Part shown: positions 1 to 7,671 of the stretch, piece after piece
Layout: every line of letters starts with the position of its first letter
How positions within the stretch are numbered: the stretch's first letter is position 1
DNA from: Acidobacteria bacterium UBA2999
GTDB taxonomy: Bacteria; Acidobacteriota; Vicinamibacteria; Vicinamibacterales; UBA2999
Assembly (NCBI GenBank): GCA_002346475.1
Contig: DDZV01000018.1
Coordinates: 1-24,416 of the forward strand
Direction of reading: 5' to 3'
DNA: 24,416 nt
Made by a program: the position numbers and the translations under genes
The notes under the pieces: generated by a model
What the model saw: the letters and a program-made list of their open reading frames with translations, nothing else
Told to the model about the DNA's origin: nothing
Database searches by the model: none

Positions 1-201
1 TTCATCTGAAAAGAAGCTTCCGCACGCTAACCACCTCTCGTTAACTAGTCTGAAATATTAAGACAATAGATCTAGAGTAGTGTTTACTGACATCAAAAAT
101 GTACTTTAACATGCGATGCCATATCTATCTGCTAGGCTACTTAATGGTGCTAATTACATTCTCGGCAGTAACTCGATCTTCAAGAACAATGGTTTTGCCT
201 A

Positions 202-939
202 ATGGCTGAACAACGCTTGCAAAAAATTCTTTCACAAGCAGGAATAGCCTCCAGAAGGAAATCCGAGGAACTGATCGTCAATGGTCGAGTGACAATTAAT
301 GGTACAACTGTGGTAAAACTCGGCACTAAGGCTGATTCCGTTCGTGACGACATACGCGTTGATGGAAAAATAATCAAAACCCCAGAAAAACATCGCTACA
401 TCCTCTTAAACAAACCTAAGGGCTACATTTCAACTCGCAATGACCCACAACAACGCCCTACCATCATGGATCTAATTCCTAATGTAAAAGAATATGTCTA
501 TCCTGTCGGACGACTTGATTACAACACAGAAGGCCTGATTCTGCTAACAAACGATGGCCTCCTTGCAACTACCCTAACCCATCCTAGACATAGGGTACAA
601 CGAACGTATGAGGCGCTCGTTTCTGGTATACCAAATAAACACGCCCTAGAAAAACTTAGAACAGGCATTCGACTTGAAGGTCGAAATACTAGCCCAGCTA
701 CAGTCAAGCTTCTCAAAAGTCGAAATCTAAACAATGCCCTAATAAAGATTACAATTCGAGAAGGCCGAAACCGACAAGTGCGACGAATGTGCGAAGCAGT
801 TGGACATCCAGTTCAACGATTAAAACGAACTCACATTGGTCCAATCAGAGATCGAAATCTTAAAACTGGAAAATGGCGGGAATTAACTGATCGGGAACTT
901 CAAGAATTGCAAAAAGTTCTACGCCAGGCACAAGGCTAA
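202..939 (+). CDS. rluB: RsuA/RluB-family rRNA pseudouridine synthase
   Basis: The 245-residue product would convert a specific uridine of ribosomal RNA to pseudouridine in the cytoplasm. An S4 RNA-binding domain occupies about residues 5-50 (RLQKILSQAGIASRRKSEEL). The catalytic domain carries the family motif GRLDYNTEGL with catalytic Asp106, and a later basic motif REGRNRQVRRMCEAVGHPV. Length and architecture fit the RsuA/RluB/RluE/RluF family. RluB is the likeliest member because scpA-scpB lie next door and this trio is often adjacent, but the exact target base cannot be read from sequence. No Shine-Dalgarno sequence precedes the ATG. The gene runs tail-to-tail with scpB, whose stop is 28 bases away; in many genomes the two are co-directional. 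Confidence 0.9.
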   Translation: MAEQRLQKILSQAGIASRRKSEELIVNGRVTINGTTVVKLGTKADSVRDDIRVDGKIIKTPEKHRYILLNKPKGYISTRNDPQQRPTIMDLIPNVKEYVYPVGRLDYNTEGLILLTNDGLLATTLTHPRHRVQRTYEALVSGIPNKHALEKLRTGIRLEGRNTSPATVKLLKSRNLNNALIKITIREGRNRQVRRMCEAVGHPVQRLKRTHIGPIRDRNLKTGKWRELTDRELQELQKVLRQAQG

Positions 940-945
940 GCCTTG
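931..945. repeat. Perfect hairpin spanning the rluB stop codon
   Basis: CAAGGC, then TAA, then GCCTTG: a 6-bp inverted repeat whose 3-base loop is the rluB stop codon. It lies between two convergent genes, where a bidirectional terminator would be useful. No T-run follows on either strand, so intrinsic termination is doubtful. It may instead be a transcript-end structure or chance. Confidence 0.3.
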
Positions 946-967
946 CTCGACACTTTGAGATTGGACA

Positions 968-1615
968 TTACTGCCTTGTCGTACCTTCGCGGTCCTCTTC
1001 AAGAAGCAACATGCTTTCCTTTGACATAGGCTCTGCCAATTCCTCCGGAGGCTCAAGGCCTAGCGACTCAATCATGTCCTCGATTTTTGGAAGATCAGAT
1101 AAATCATTTAAGCCAAATCTAACTAAAAACTCTTTCGTCGTTGCATAAAGAAATGGTCTTCCAACGACATTTTTTCGACCACTAATCTTAATTAACTGTC
1201 GTTCGAGTAAAGTCGAAAGGACCCCTGCTACATTGACACCACGAACATCTGTAATCTCAAGTGCGGTTATCGGCTGTCGGTAAGCAATTACTGCAAGTGT
1301 CTCGAGTGCTTGGACCGTAAGTTTTTGAGTTGAACGTTCATTAAACAAGCGTCGCACCCACTCGTGAAACTCAGTCCTTGTAACAATCTGATAACCTCCA
1401 GCCACCTCAATCCACTGAAGGCCAGGCCTGTTTTTGTAATCTGCACACAGTCCGTCGAGTGCTTCTAGTACTCTCTCTTTTTCGTTATCACCCAAGAGTT
1501 TGTACAACATAGCTGGTGTTAAAGGTTCTGGAGAGGCAAAAACAAGTGCCTCAATAATTCCCTTTAGTTCCTCCAAAGAAATTGCTTCAGCTTTGGGTAG
1601 ATCCTTATTTGACAT
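968..1615 (-). CDS. scpB: Segregation and condensation protein B (ScpB)
   Basis: ScpB is the winged-helix partner that dimerises and binds the kleisin ScpA in the SMC-ScpAB complex, which compacts and segregates the chromosome. The sequence shows the standard ScpB pattern: ELKGIIEALVFASPEPLT near the start, the central block LETLAVIAYRQPIT, then RGVNVAGVLSTLLERQLIK and GRPFLYATTKEFLVRFGL. I chose the ATG at 1615 (215 residues) because GGAG lies 6 bases upstream. A GTG at 1648 gives 11 more residues but has no ribosome site and starts only 4 bases after the scpA stop. It is the last gene of the trpS-scpA-scpB operon. Confidence 0.93.
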   Translation of the reverse strand: MSNKDLPKAEAISLEELKGIIEALVFASPEPLTPAMLYKLLGDNEKERVLEALDGLCADYKNRPGLQWIEVAGGYQIVTRTEFHEWVRRLFNERSTQKLTVQALETLAVIAYRQPITALEITDVRGVNVAGVLSTLLERQLIKISGRKNVVGRPFLYATTKEFLVRFGLNDLSDLPKIEDMIESLGLEPPEELAEPMSKESMLLLEEDREGTTRQ

Positions 1616-1652
1616 AGTTGCTCCGTCAGCAAGAAAACGAGACGGCACCTAT

Positions 1653-2456
1653 CTAAGATTCTCGAGGCTCTATCAGTGGCTTAGCTTTCTCTGGTGATTG
1701 TGGCTGCTTATACACCCGAATAGGCCCAAATGCTCCTGATTGAAATACCCGAACTAATTTAAGACGAATCATCTCAAGAATAGCTAGAAATGTAACGATA
1801 AGAAATGAACGGGAACTATCCCCCTCAGTAAATAAATTTTCAAAGCCACAACTTTCAGTTTCCGATAAACCGGCTATCAATTGATCCATTCTTTGTTCAA
1901 TTGAGATCCGCTCTGGGGGGACTACCATTGGAGGCCGACGATTCGCCCTGTCTAATACACCCCGAAAAGCTGTAAGCAACCCGAAGAGGTCTACCTCAAG
2001 TTCAGGCTCGTAGGCCTCCCCAGCTGCTGCTATGACGCTAGAATCCGGACGTATCCATTGAGCACTACGCAACATTTCATGGTCATGCAGTAAACCAGCC
2101 GCTGCCTTAAATTTTTGATGCTCAAGCAAACGACGAACTAATGCGTCCCTAGGATCTTCCTCAGGCTCTCCATCCTCAACATCAGTTTCCGGTCGAGGTA
2201 TCAGCATCCGAGACTTAATATGAATAAGCGTCGATGCCATTACAAGAAACTCTCCAGCAGCATCAAGGTTCAGCTCCTGCATTAATTCACTGTAGCTGAG
2301 GTATTGTTCTGTGATTAAGGCAATGGGTATGTCATAAATATTTAATTCGTTCTTCTTGATTAAATAAAGCAGTAAATCAAGAGGTCCCTCAAACGAATCA
2401 AGGCTAACGCTGTAAGCATCTGGGGACGATTCAAAATTTTCACGATGTTCAGCCAC
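1653..2456 (-). CDS. scpA: Segregation and condensation protein A (ScpA, kleisin)
   Basis: This 267-residue kleisin subunit links the SMC heads in the chromosome-condensation complex. The N-terminal hallmark FEGPLDLLLYLIKKNELNIY (about residues 19-38) begins the region that contacts the SMC neck, and DIPIALITEQYLSY follows it. The acidic middle (DVEDGEPEEDPRD) is a typical linker. The C-terminal winged helix contains FLAILEMIRLKLVRVFQSG. The start lies 2 bases after the trpS stop and the stop lies just before scpB, so the three genes are very probably one transcript with translational coupling. Confidence 0.94.
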   Translation of the reverse strand: MAEHRENFESSPDAYSVSLDSFEGPLDLLLYLIKKNELNIYDIPIALITEQYLSYSELMQELNLDAAGEFLVMASTLIHIKSRMLIPRPETDVEDGEPEEDPRDALVRRLLEHQKFKAAAGLLHDHEMLRSAQWIRPDSSVIAAAGEAYEPELEVDLFGLLTAFRGVLDRANRRPPMVVPPERISIEQRMDQLIAGLSETESCGFENLFTEGDSSRSFLIVTFLAILEMIRLKLVRVFQSGAFGPIRVYKQPQSPEKAKPLIEPRES

Positions 2457-2458
2457 AA

Positions 2459-3454
2459 TTAATATCTGAGCCTCACAGCATCACGAACTCGTTCTATAGT
2501 TTCTTTAGCTACCTGCCTGGCCTTCCGAGAACCCTCCACTGCGATCTCTGTAAGTTGACTAGGTTTTGCTATTAACTTTTGTCGTTTTTCTCGAATCGGT
2601 TCAAGCATTAGATTGATGGCACTTGCAAGCTTATTTTTAACCTCAACGTCCCCAACGGTTCCGCTACGATAGCGTGCCTTAAGATCATTGACCTCTGCAG
2701 TATCTAAGTTGAACGCATCATGGTACATAAAAACAGGATTGCCTTCGACGGTTCCAGGAATATCAGCTCGAGTTCGTTTTGGATCTGTGTACATCATTCG
2801 TACTTTTTTCTGAACTGTTTTTAAATCGTCACCCAGTTCTATGGTGTTTTTATAGCTCTTACTCATTTTTCTATTATCGAGTCCTGGCAACCGTGGAACG
2901 GGTGTAAGCAAAGGCTGAGGCTCTACTAATATTTCACCGTAGAATTGATTAAAACGTCGAATTACTTCCCGAGATAATTCAAGGTGTGCGACTTGATCTT
3001 CACCCACTGGCACAAAACGTGCATCGTAAAGAGCAACATCAGCCGTCTGCAAGAGTGGGTAGCCTAGAAAGCCTAAAGTCGACAAGTCTTTGTCAGACAT
3101 CTGCTCTTGTTGTTCTTTATAGGTCGGAACACGCTCAAGCCAAGGGATTGGCACCACCATTGATAACAATAAAAACAACTCGGCATGCTCAGGAACTAGG
3201 GACTGGACAAAAATTGTGCTGCGGTCAGGGTCAAGCCCTACAGAAATCCAATCTGCCAAATTGTCGAGGGCATAGCCAGTCAGGGGGGCTGTATTTGAAT
3301 AATCACTCGTAAGGGCATGCCAGTCGGCGACGAAATAGAAACATTCATGAGTGTCTTGCAGTGGAACCCAATTCCTCAGGGCCCCAACAAGATGGCCTAA
3401 ATGTAACCTTCCTGTCGGTCGCATGCCAGAAACAGCACGAGGTTTCTCTGTCAT
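2459..3454 (-). CDS. trpS: Tryptophanyl-tRNA synthetase
   Basis: This 331-residue class I synthetase charges tRNA-Trp with tryptophan using ATP in the cytoplasm. The HIGH-type signature is HLGH at residues 18-21 (within MRPTGRLHLGHLVGALR), and the KMSKS loop is exact at residues 196-200 (LDNRKMSKSYKNTIELGD). Length agrees with bacterial TrpRS (about 325-340). It heads the minus-strand operon trpS-scpA-scpB. No good Shine-Dalgarno sequence precedes the ATG. No T-box or trp leader can fit in the 80-base gap to the uvrC stop, so no attenuation signal is apparent. Confidence 0.97.
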   Translation of the reverse strand: MTEKPRAVSGMRPTGRLHLGHLVGALRNWVPLQDTHECFYFVADWHALTSDYSNTAPLTGYALDNLADWISVGLDPDRSTIFVQSLVPEHAELFLLLSMVVPIPWLERVPTYKEQQEQMSDKDLSTLGFLGYPLLQTADVALYDARFVPVGEDQVAHLELSREVIRRFNQFYGEILVEPQPLLTPVPRLPGLDNRKMSKSYKNTIELGDDLKTVQKKVRMMYTDPKRTRADIPGTVEGNPVFMYHDAFNLDTAEVNDLKARYRSGTVGDVEVKNKLASAINLMLEPIREKRQKLIAKPSQLTEIAVEGSRKARQVAKETIERVRDAVRLRY

Positions 3455-3537
3455 ATTGGATATGTTACTAAAGCACTGCTCTCTATACGTAGAGCCTCTT
3501 TAAAATTAATCAAAACATCTCCACAAAAATAAACTGC

Positions 3538-5385
3538 CTACGCTGATGTTGAGAAATAATCAATAACTGCTGCTGCAGCTCTAGGCCCCACTACACCTCC
3601 AACCTCCTCAAGAGTTGCACGGCGTACACCTGAAACGCTGCCAAAAGCATTCAAAAGTGCCTTGCGTCGTTTTGATCCAATGCCTGGAATCGTATCCAAT
3701 TCAGACCTAAGATCACGAAGCGTTCTAGAATGCCTATGAAATGTTATGGCAAATCGGTGGGCTTCATCTCGAATTCTCCGAACAAGAAGCAATGCCGGAT
3801 CATGACTATCAATAACAATTGGCTCTTTTTTATTTCTTAAGTAAAGCAATTCTTCTCGTTTTGCTATGCCAACTACCACAAGGTTTCCCAATCCAATTTC
3901 TTCCAAGGCTTCATAAGATACTGAAAGTTGACCTTTACCACCATCCACAAGAATAAGGTCTGGAAAAGGACCGCCACGGTCTAACAATGCACGGTAACGA
4001 CGGTGAACAACCTCACGAATTGCTGCATAATCATTTACTGGCAAGGTGCCAGTTCCATGCAATTGAGTATCTGGGCCTATTAGATCCCCCTTAATACGAA
4101 ACTTTCGATAATCTTTCTTTTTCATCCTCCCATCTTCACAAACTACTAATGAAGCAACCGTTTCACTGCCTTGAATATTTGAAACATCTACAGATTCGAT
4201 CCGACGTGGCAATACTGGAAGCCCTAACAAAAGCCGAAGCTTTTCCAATGCTTCAAAATGCGCTGCTGTGTTTGCGTTAAAGTGGGCTTGGTATGAAATC
4301 TTGGCATTACGTATAGCCAAGTCAACAAGTGCACGCTTATCCCCACGCCTAGGAACCTTAATCTGAACCTTTCTAGTGCCTCGGGATGAAAGCCAAGAAC
4401 TTAGCAAGTCTATATTTTCTAAACTATTCGATACATGAATCTCTTTTGGAGGCACTCGGACCTGGTAGAACTGTTGAAGGGCTGTCTCAAGCACGGCACT
4501 CTCATTGTCAGCGATTGCATCTGAATTAACCAACAACTCAAAGCGTTCAACGACGCGGCCTCGTCGCATAGAAAACACTTGGACAACTCCTCCACTTAGA
4601 CCAAGTTTTAGGCCAAAAATGTCTCTGTCGCCAAGGCTAACAGTTGAAATTTTCTGCTGTCTATTTTGAATAGCTTGTATATCACGCACTGCGTCTCGAA
4701 GACGGGCAGCCTCTTCAAAACGCTCTTCCTCTGCTGCATTCTCCATTTCTTCATGGAGCTTCTTAACCAGCTCGTCGTTACGCCCCTCCAAAAAAAGTTG
4801 ACTACGATAAACAGCTTCTTGATATTTATTCTCGCTACAAATATCAGAAACACACGGAGCGACACAGCGCTTGATGTCGTACTCGAGACAAGGCCTTCCA
4901 CGATCTCCATTAATAACTTCATTGCAAGATCGAATTCCAAAAATCCGATGTGCGAGTCCCATTGTCCTATGAGCTACTCGTGAGGGAAGAAAAGGGCCCG
5001 CATAAAAATCTCCGGCTTGCTCTATCTGACGAGCAACAATTAGTCGAGGGAATGTTTCGCTAGTAGTAAGTTTCAAATAAGGATAATTTTTATCATCCCG
5101 TAACAAAATATTGAACTTCGGAGCTCGCTCCTTTATTAGATGGTTTTCAAGCGCGAGAGCCTCTATAACTGAATCCGTCACTATAATTTCAAGATCAGAT
5201 ATTTCCTTAAGTAAAGCTTCAATCTTTCTACTGGTTCCCCAGGCACTCAAGTAGCTTTTAACACGGACCCTCAAAGACCGTGCCTTTCCCACATAAATTG
5301 TACGGCCAGCTTTGTTTACCCAAATATAAACGCCTGGTTGCTCTGGTAGTTGAGCTATCTTTTTCCGAAGATCTTGAATGGCCAT
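3538..5385 (-). CDS. uvrC: Excinuclease ABC subunit C
   Basis: UvrC makes the dual incisions of nucleotide excision repair after UvrAB has located the lesion. The 615-residue protein has the GIY-YIG nuclease (GVY at 18-20, IYVGKA at 30-35) for the 3' cut and a UVR motif that binds UvrB (about 215-240, EERFEEAARLRDAVRDIQ). Its RNase H-like domain for the 5' cut includes Asp400 in ESVDVSNIQGS and the block DLILVDGGKGQL, and a C-terminal helix-hairpin-helix pair follows (TIPGIGSKRRKALL). Cys154, 166, 174 and 178 match the four cysteines that ligate the iron-sulfur cluster reported for E. coli UvrC. It is divergent from the phosphatidyltransferase gene; only a weak AGGA lies upstream of the ATG. 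Confidence 0.97.
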   Translation of the reverse strand: MAIQDLRKKIAQLPEQPGVYIWVNKAGRTIYVGKARSLRVRVKSYLSAWGTSRKIEALLKEISDLEIIVTDSVIEALALENHLIKERAPKFNILLRDDKNYPYLKLTTSETFPRLIVARQIEQAGDFYAGPFLPSRVAHRTMGLAHRIFGIRSCNEVINGDRGRPCLEYDIKRCVAPCVSDICSENKYQEAVYRSQLFLEGRNDELVKKLHEEMENAAEEERFEEAARLRDAVRDIQAIQNRQQKISTVSLGDRDIFGLKLGLSGGVVQVFSMRRGRVVERFELLVNSDAIADNESAVLETALQQFYQVRVPPKEIHVSNSLENIDLLSSWLSSRGTRKVQIKVPRRGDKRALVDLAIRNAKISYQAHFNANTAAHFEALEKLRLLLGLPVLPRRIESVDVSNIQGSETVASLVVCEDGRMKKKDYRKFRIKGDLIGPDTQLHGTGTLPVNDYAAIREVVHRRYRALLDRGGPFPDLILVDGGKGQLSVSYEALEEIGLGNLVVVGIAKREELLYLRNKKEPIVIDSHDPALLLVRRIRDEAHRFAITFHRHSRTLRDLRSELDTIPGIGSKRRKALLNAFGSVSGVRRATLEEVGGVVGPRAAAAVIDYFSTSA

Positions 5386-5447
5386 AAACTTAAAGTCCTT
5401 GCATTAATTTCTTGGTACGCTACGTTTGCTTTTCCTGTGTTACTATG

Positions 5448-5467
5448 CCGAACCGAATTTCGAACTG
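5448..5467 (-). promoter_or_regulatory. Direct repeat in the uvrC/phosphatidyltransferase intergenic region
   Basis: On the uvrC strand the sequence reads GTTCG, seven bases, GTTCG, with CGAA-A-TTCG dyad symmetry inside. It lies about 65-80 bases upstream of the uvrC start and 25-45 bases upstream of the opposing gene. GTTC-N8-GTTC resembles, but does not match, the alphaproteobacterial LexA box (GTTC-N7-GTTC). A role is speculative. Confidence 0.2.
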
Positions 5468-5492
5468 ACAACCGACCACTATAAACAGTCCA

Positions 5493-6257
5493 ATGACCTT
5501 AACAGGACTTATCGGAACCGTGTGCATGTTTCCGCTTCGCGCAATTATTCGCGTAAGCGTTGCACTAAAAATTCATCCAAACACTCTGACACTCATTGGC
5601 GTGCTCATTAACCTTGGCGCCGCGTGGGCCCTGGGTCATGACCAATTCTTACTTGCTGGCGGAATAATGATCTGTGCAAACATCTTTGATTTTATTGATG
5701 GGAAAGTTGCACATCTAACAAATACCGTCTCACGATTTGGCGCCTTCTGGGATTCTACCCTCGATCGATTCTCAGATCTTTCGCTCTTCTTAGGGTTAAT
5801 CTACCTTTACGCCAATCTTCACCGTACTGACTACGTAATGATTGCTGCAATTGCAATGATATTTGCAATTATGACTAGTTATACAAGAGCACGCGCTGAA
5901 TCTTTAATTGATAAATGCAAAGTCGGTTTTATGGAAAGGCCTGAAAGAATTGTGCTCTTTATGATTGGTGCGTTCACAGATCGCATGGGTGCTGTGCTGA
6001 TAGTAATTCTTACGTTGTCGATCGTAACAGTTGTTAACCGCATTCACTACACATACCTAGCATTAAATAGAAAACCAGTGCCACGTGGCTCTAATGTAAT
6101 CTCTCGAGTTTTCTGGCGTGCATTTTTCTGGACAGATTCTCGGACAACGTTACCTTACGACCTATGGGTTGTAGCAATTCTTGCGTTTGTCTGGCTTACA
6201 CCTCCAGCTTGGCTAAAAGATCCGACAGCCGTCGGGCTCGGCATCTGGGGATGGTAA
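5493..6257 (+). CDS. CDP-alcohol phosphatidyltransferase family protein
   Basis: The product is a membrane enzyme that would transfer a phosphatidyl group from a CDP-activated lipid to an alcohol such as glycerol-phosphate or inositol-phosphate. The CDP-OH-P motif D-x2-DG-x2-A-R-x8-G-x3-D-x3-D appears at Asp66, Asp69, Gly70, Ala73, Gly83, Asp87 and Asp91, with histidine at 74 where the consensus has arginine. The segment RFGAFWDSTLDRFSD resembles PgsA/inositol-type members. Hydrophobic segments lie around 28-64, 96-135, 152-182 and 222-238 over 254 residues, compatible with the six-helix fold. The head-group acceptor cannot be assigned. uvrC and pgsA are neighbours in many bacteria but here are divergent. 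No clear ribosome site precedes the ATG. Confidence 0.85.
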   Translation: MTLTGLIGTVCMFPLRAIIRVSVALKIHPNTLTLIGVLINLGAAWALGHDQFLLAGGIMICANIFDFIDGKVAHLTNTVSRFGAFWDSTLDRFSDLSLFLGLIYLYANLHRTDYVMIAAIAMIFAIMTSYTRARAESLIDKCKVGFMERPERIVLFMIGAFTDRMGAVLIVILTLSIVTVVNRIHYTYLALNRKPVPRGSNVISRVFWRAFFWTDSRTTLPYDLWVVAILAFVWLTPPAWLKDPTAVGLGIWGW

Positions 6258-6313
6258 GAACTTTCCCAATTCTAAAAAACTAACTGCTCTACAGCTTCTA
6301 GCAAACTCTAAAT

Positions 6314-6862
6314 CTAAACAACATCTGTTTCTTGTCGACTGCCTAGATTTATACCAGTCCCTCCAAGATGAATGTCATGAGTTTTAACCCGATCCAACAG
6401 CAAACGACGTGCTTCACCATAAAAATCTCCGGGAACATTAAGCGGGCGAGCAACTTGTCGCAGTTTTGAAATGAGTACAAGTGTCACAGCTTCTCTTTCA
6501 CGCCATGAAACAGCAGAAATCTGTGCCCAGCGCATAAAACTGGTATCAGACCAAATACCGTCTGCATAAAAACCTCGAGATATTCTTGTGCTAAGAGGAA
6601 AAGTGTAGCCGTAATACACAAACATCATTATTTCGCCAAAGAGCTGACTTAGTAATTGACCCTGGATAAACCACTTAAAAGCTATAAGAATCCCCAACAC
6701 AACTCCAAGACCAAGACTAAAGCCATAAAACCTAGGTTTTGGATTGTTCCAAATTAAGAGCGCTGTTTTTTTCCTGAGTTTAAATTTTATAAGGTCAGCA
6801 AAAACCTTCATGTTCGCAACAAAAAACCCTACCCCAAAAATAAAAAGAATATTTTGAAGCAC
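6314..6862 (-). CDS. Small membrane protein, resembles DUF5673 family
   Basis: This 182-residue protein is of unknown function. Two to three hydrophobic segments are visible: about residues 3-20, 47-67 (FSLGLGVVLGILIAFKWFI) and 76-93. A soluble C-terminal half carries RGFYADGIWSDTSFMRWAQI followed by SAVSWREREAVTLVLISKL, a strand-rich 'GI-W-F-W-I' pattern like that of membrane proteins labelled DUF5673; I recall this likeness and have not tested it. The start is GTG with AAGG two bases upstream; there is no in-frame ATG until residue 18. It begins 33 bases after the efp stop on the same strand, so it is probably co-transcribed with efp. Whether it has a translational link to EF-P is unknown. 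Confidence 0.7.
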   Translation of the reverse strand: MLQNILFIFGVGFFVANMKVFADLIKFKLRKKTALLIWNNPKPRFYGFSLGLGVVLGILIAFKWFIQGQLLSQLFGEIMMFVYYGYTFPLSTRISRGFYADGIWSDTSFMRWAQISAVSWREREAVTLVLISKLRQVARPLNVPGDFYGEARRLLLDRVKTHDIHLGGTGINLGSRQETDVV

Positions 6863-6895
6863 TACCTTGTCGCCATCGAATGCATGTTTGTCTTT

Positions 6896-7459
6896 CTACG
6901 CACGCGAAAGATACTCGCCCGTTTCTGTATTAACGCGTACCATATCCCCTGTATTAATAAACGGTGGAACCTGAACTACCAAGCCAGTTTCTAAAGTTGC
7001 TGGCTTCACCTGGGCACTAGCAGTAGCACCTTTAATGCCTGGCACTGTATCTACCACTTTTAAATCCATTGCCTGAGGCAATTCGATGCCAACTGGCTCT
7101 GACTCGTAAAATTCAACCTGGATTGTCATTTCAGGCCTGAGGTAATTCACTGAATCTCCAAGAGTTCCCTTAGAGATAGACACCTGATCAAAAGTCTCAG
7201 TGTCCATAAAACAGTAGTTATCGCCGTCCTGGTAGAGATATTGCATCTCACGACTATCTAAAGTCACTCGCTCAAGGAAGTCGTCTGACCGAAATTTCTG
7301 ATCGGAAAGAGTGCTGTTACGTATATTCCGTAATTTGGCCCGCACAAAACCTGGCCCCTTTCCAGGAGTGACATGCTGAAAGCCTAGAACTCTGAAAAGG
7401 TGCTGGCCAAGCTGGAGCAACATTCCCTTTCTAATTCGTGTTGCTTGTATTGATGTCAT
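6896..7459 (-). CDS. efp: Elongation factor P
   Basis: EF-P binds the ribosome between the P and E sites and relieves stalling at consecutive prolines. The 187-residue product has the three-barrel layout: KOW-like N-domain (residues 1-65), central OB domain and C-terminal OB domain ending in GDMVRVNTETGEYLSRA. The loop HVTPGKGPGFVRAKLRN puts lysine at position 34, the residue that is beta-lysylated in E. coli or otherwise modified elsewhere. No modification enzyme (EpmA/B, EarP or YmfI) is in this window, so the modification state is unknown. The ATG has no Shine-Dalgarno sequence. It is divergent from the htrA-like protease across about 210 bases. Confidence 0.96.
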   Translation of the reverse strand: MTSIQATRIRKGMLLQLGQHLFRVLGFQHVTPGKGPGFVRAKLRNIRNSTLSDQKFRSDDFLERVTLDSREMQYLYQDGDNYCFMDTETFDQVSISKGTLGDSVNYLRPEMTIQVEFYESEPVGIELPQAMDLKVVDTVPGIKGATASAQVKPATLETGLVVQVPPFINTGDMVRVNTETGEYLSRA

Positions 7460-7600
7460 TTTTTTATTTAGTCTTAAACCTAGAAAACAAAAACAGATAA
7501 ATATAGCCTATTCACAAAACCACCTTTACTTACCAGTTCAAAAACCCCTTAAAGAACAACGAATCCTAGCATAGGTTCAACACAGAGATTTCACATGCTG

Positions 7601-7609
7601 TGCTACGAT
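7601..7609 (+). promoter_or_regulatory. Possible extended -10 promoter for the HtrA-like protease
   Basis: TGCTACGAT has the extended -10 form TGn followed by TACGAT (4 of 6 to TATAAT), about 60 bases upstream of the protease start. There is no matching -35 box at the usual distance. The rest of the 210-base region between efp and this gene is A/T-rich, with a bulged 7-bp hairpin at about 7561-7578 and nothing else I can name. Confidence 0.25.
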
Positions 7610-7671
7610 CTAAAAGTGATATTAATTCACCGGGAGCCTGTTTCTTCAAATAAACCAGAAATATATTGCCT

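Noticed and set aside
1..201. Gene or RNA in the left edge
   Set aside because: No frame, tRNA fold or clear promoter boxes were found in the first 201 bases; it appears to be only the upstream region of rluB.
1616..1648. GTG start giving ScpB 11 extra residues
   Set aside because: The ATG at 1615 has GGAG at proper spacing; the GTG has none.
5426..5611. 61-codon frame overlapping the start of the phosphatidyltransferase
   Set aside because: No family resemblance, and it overlaps a well-supported gene in another frame.
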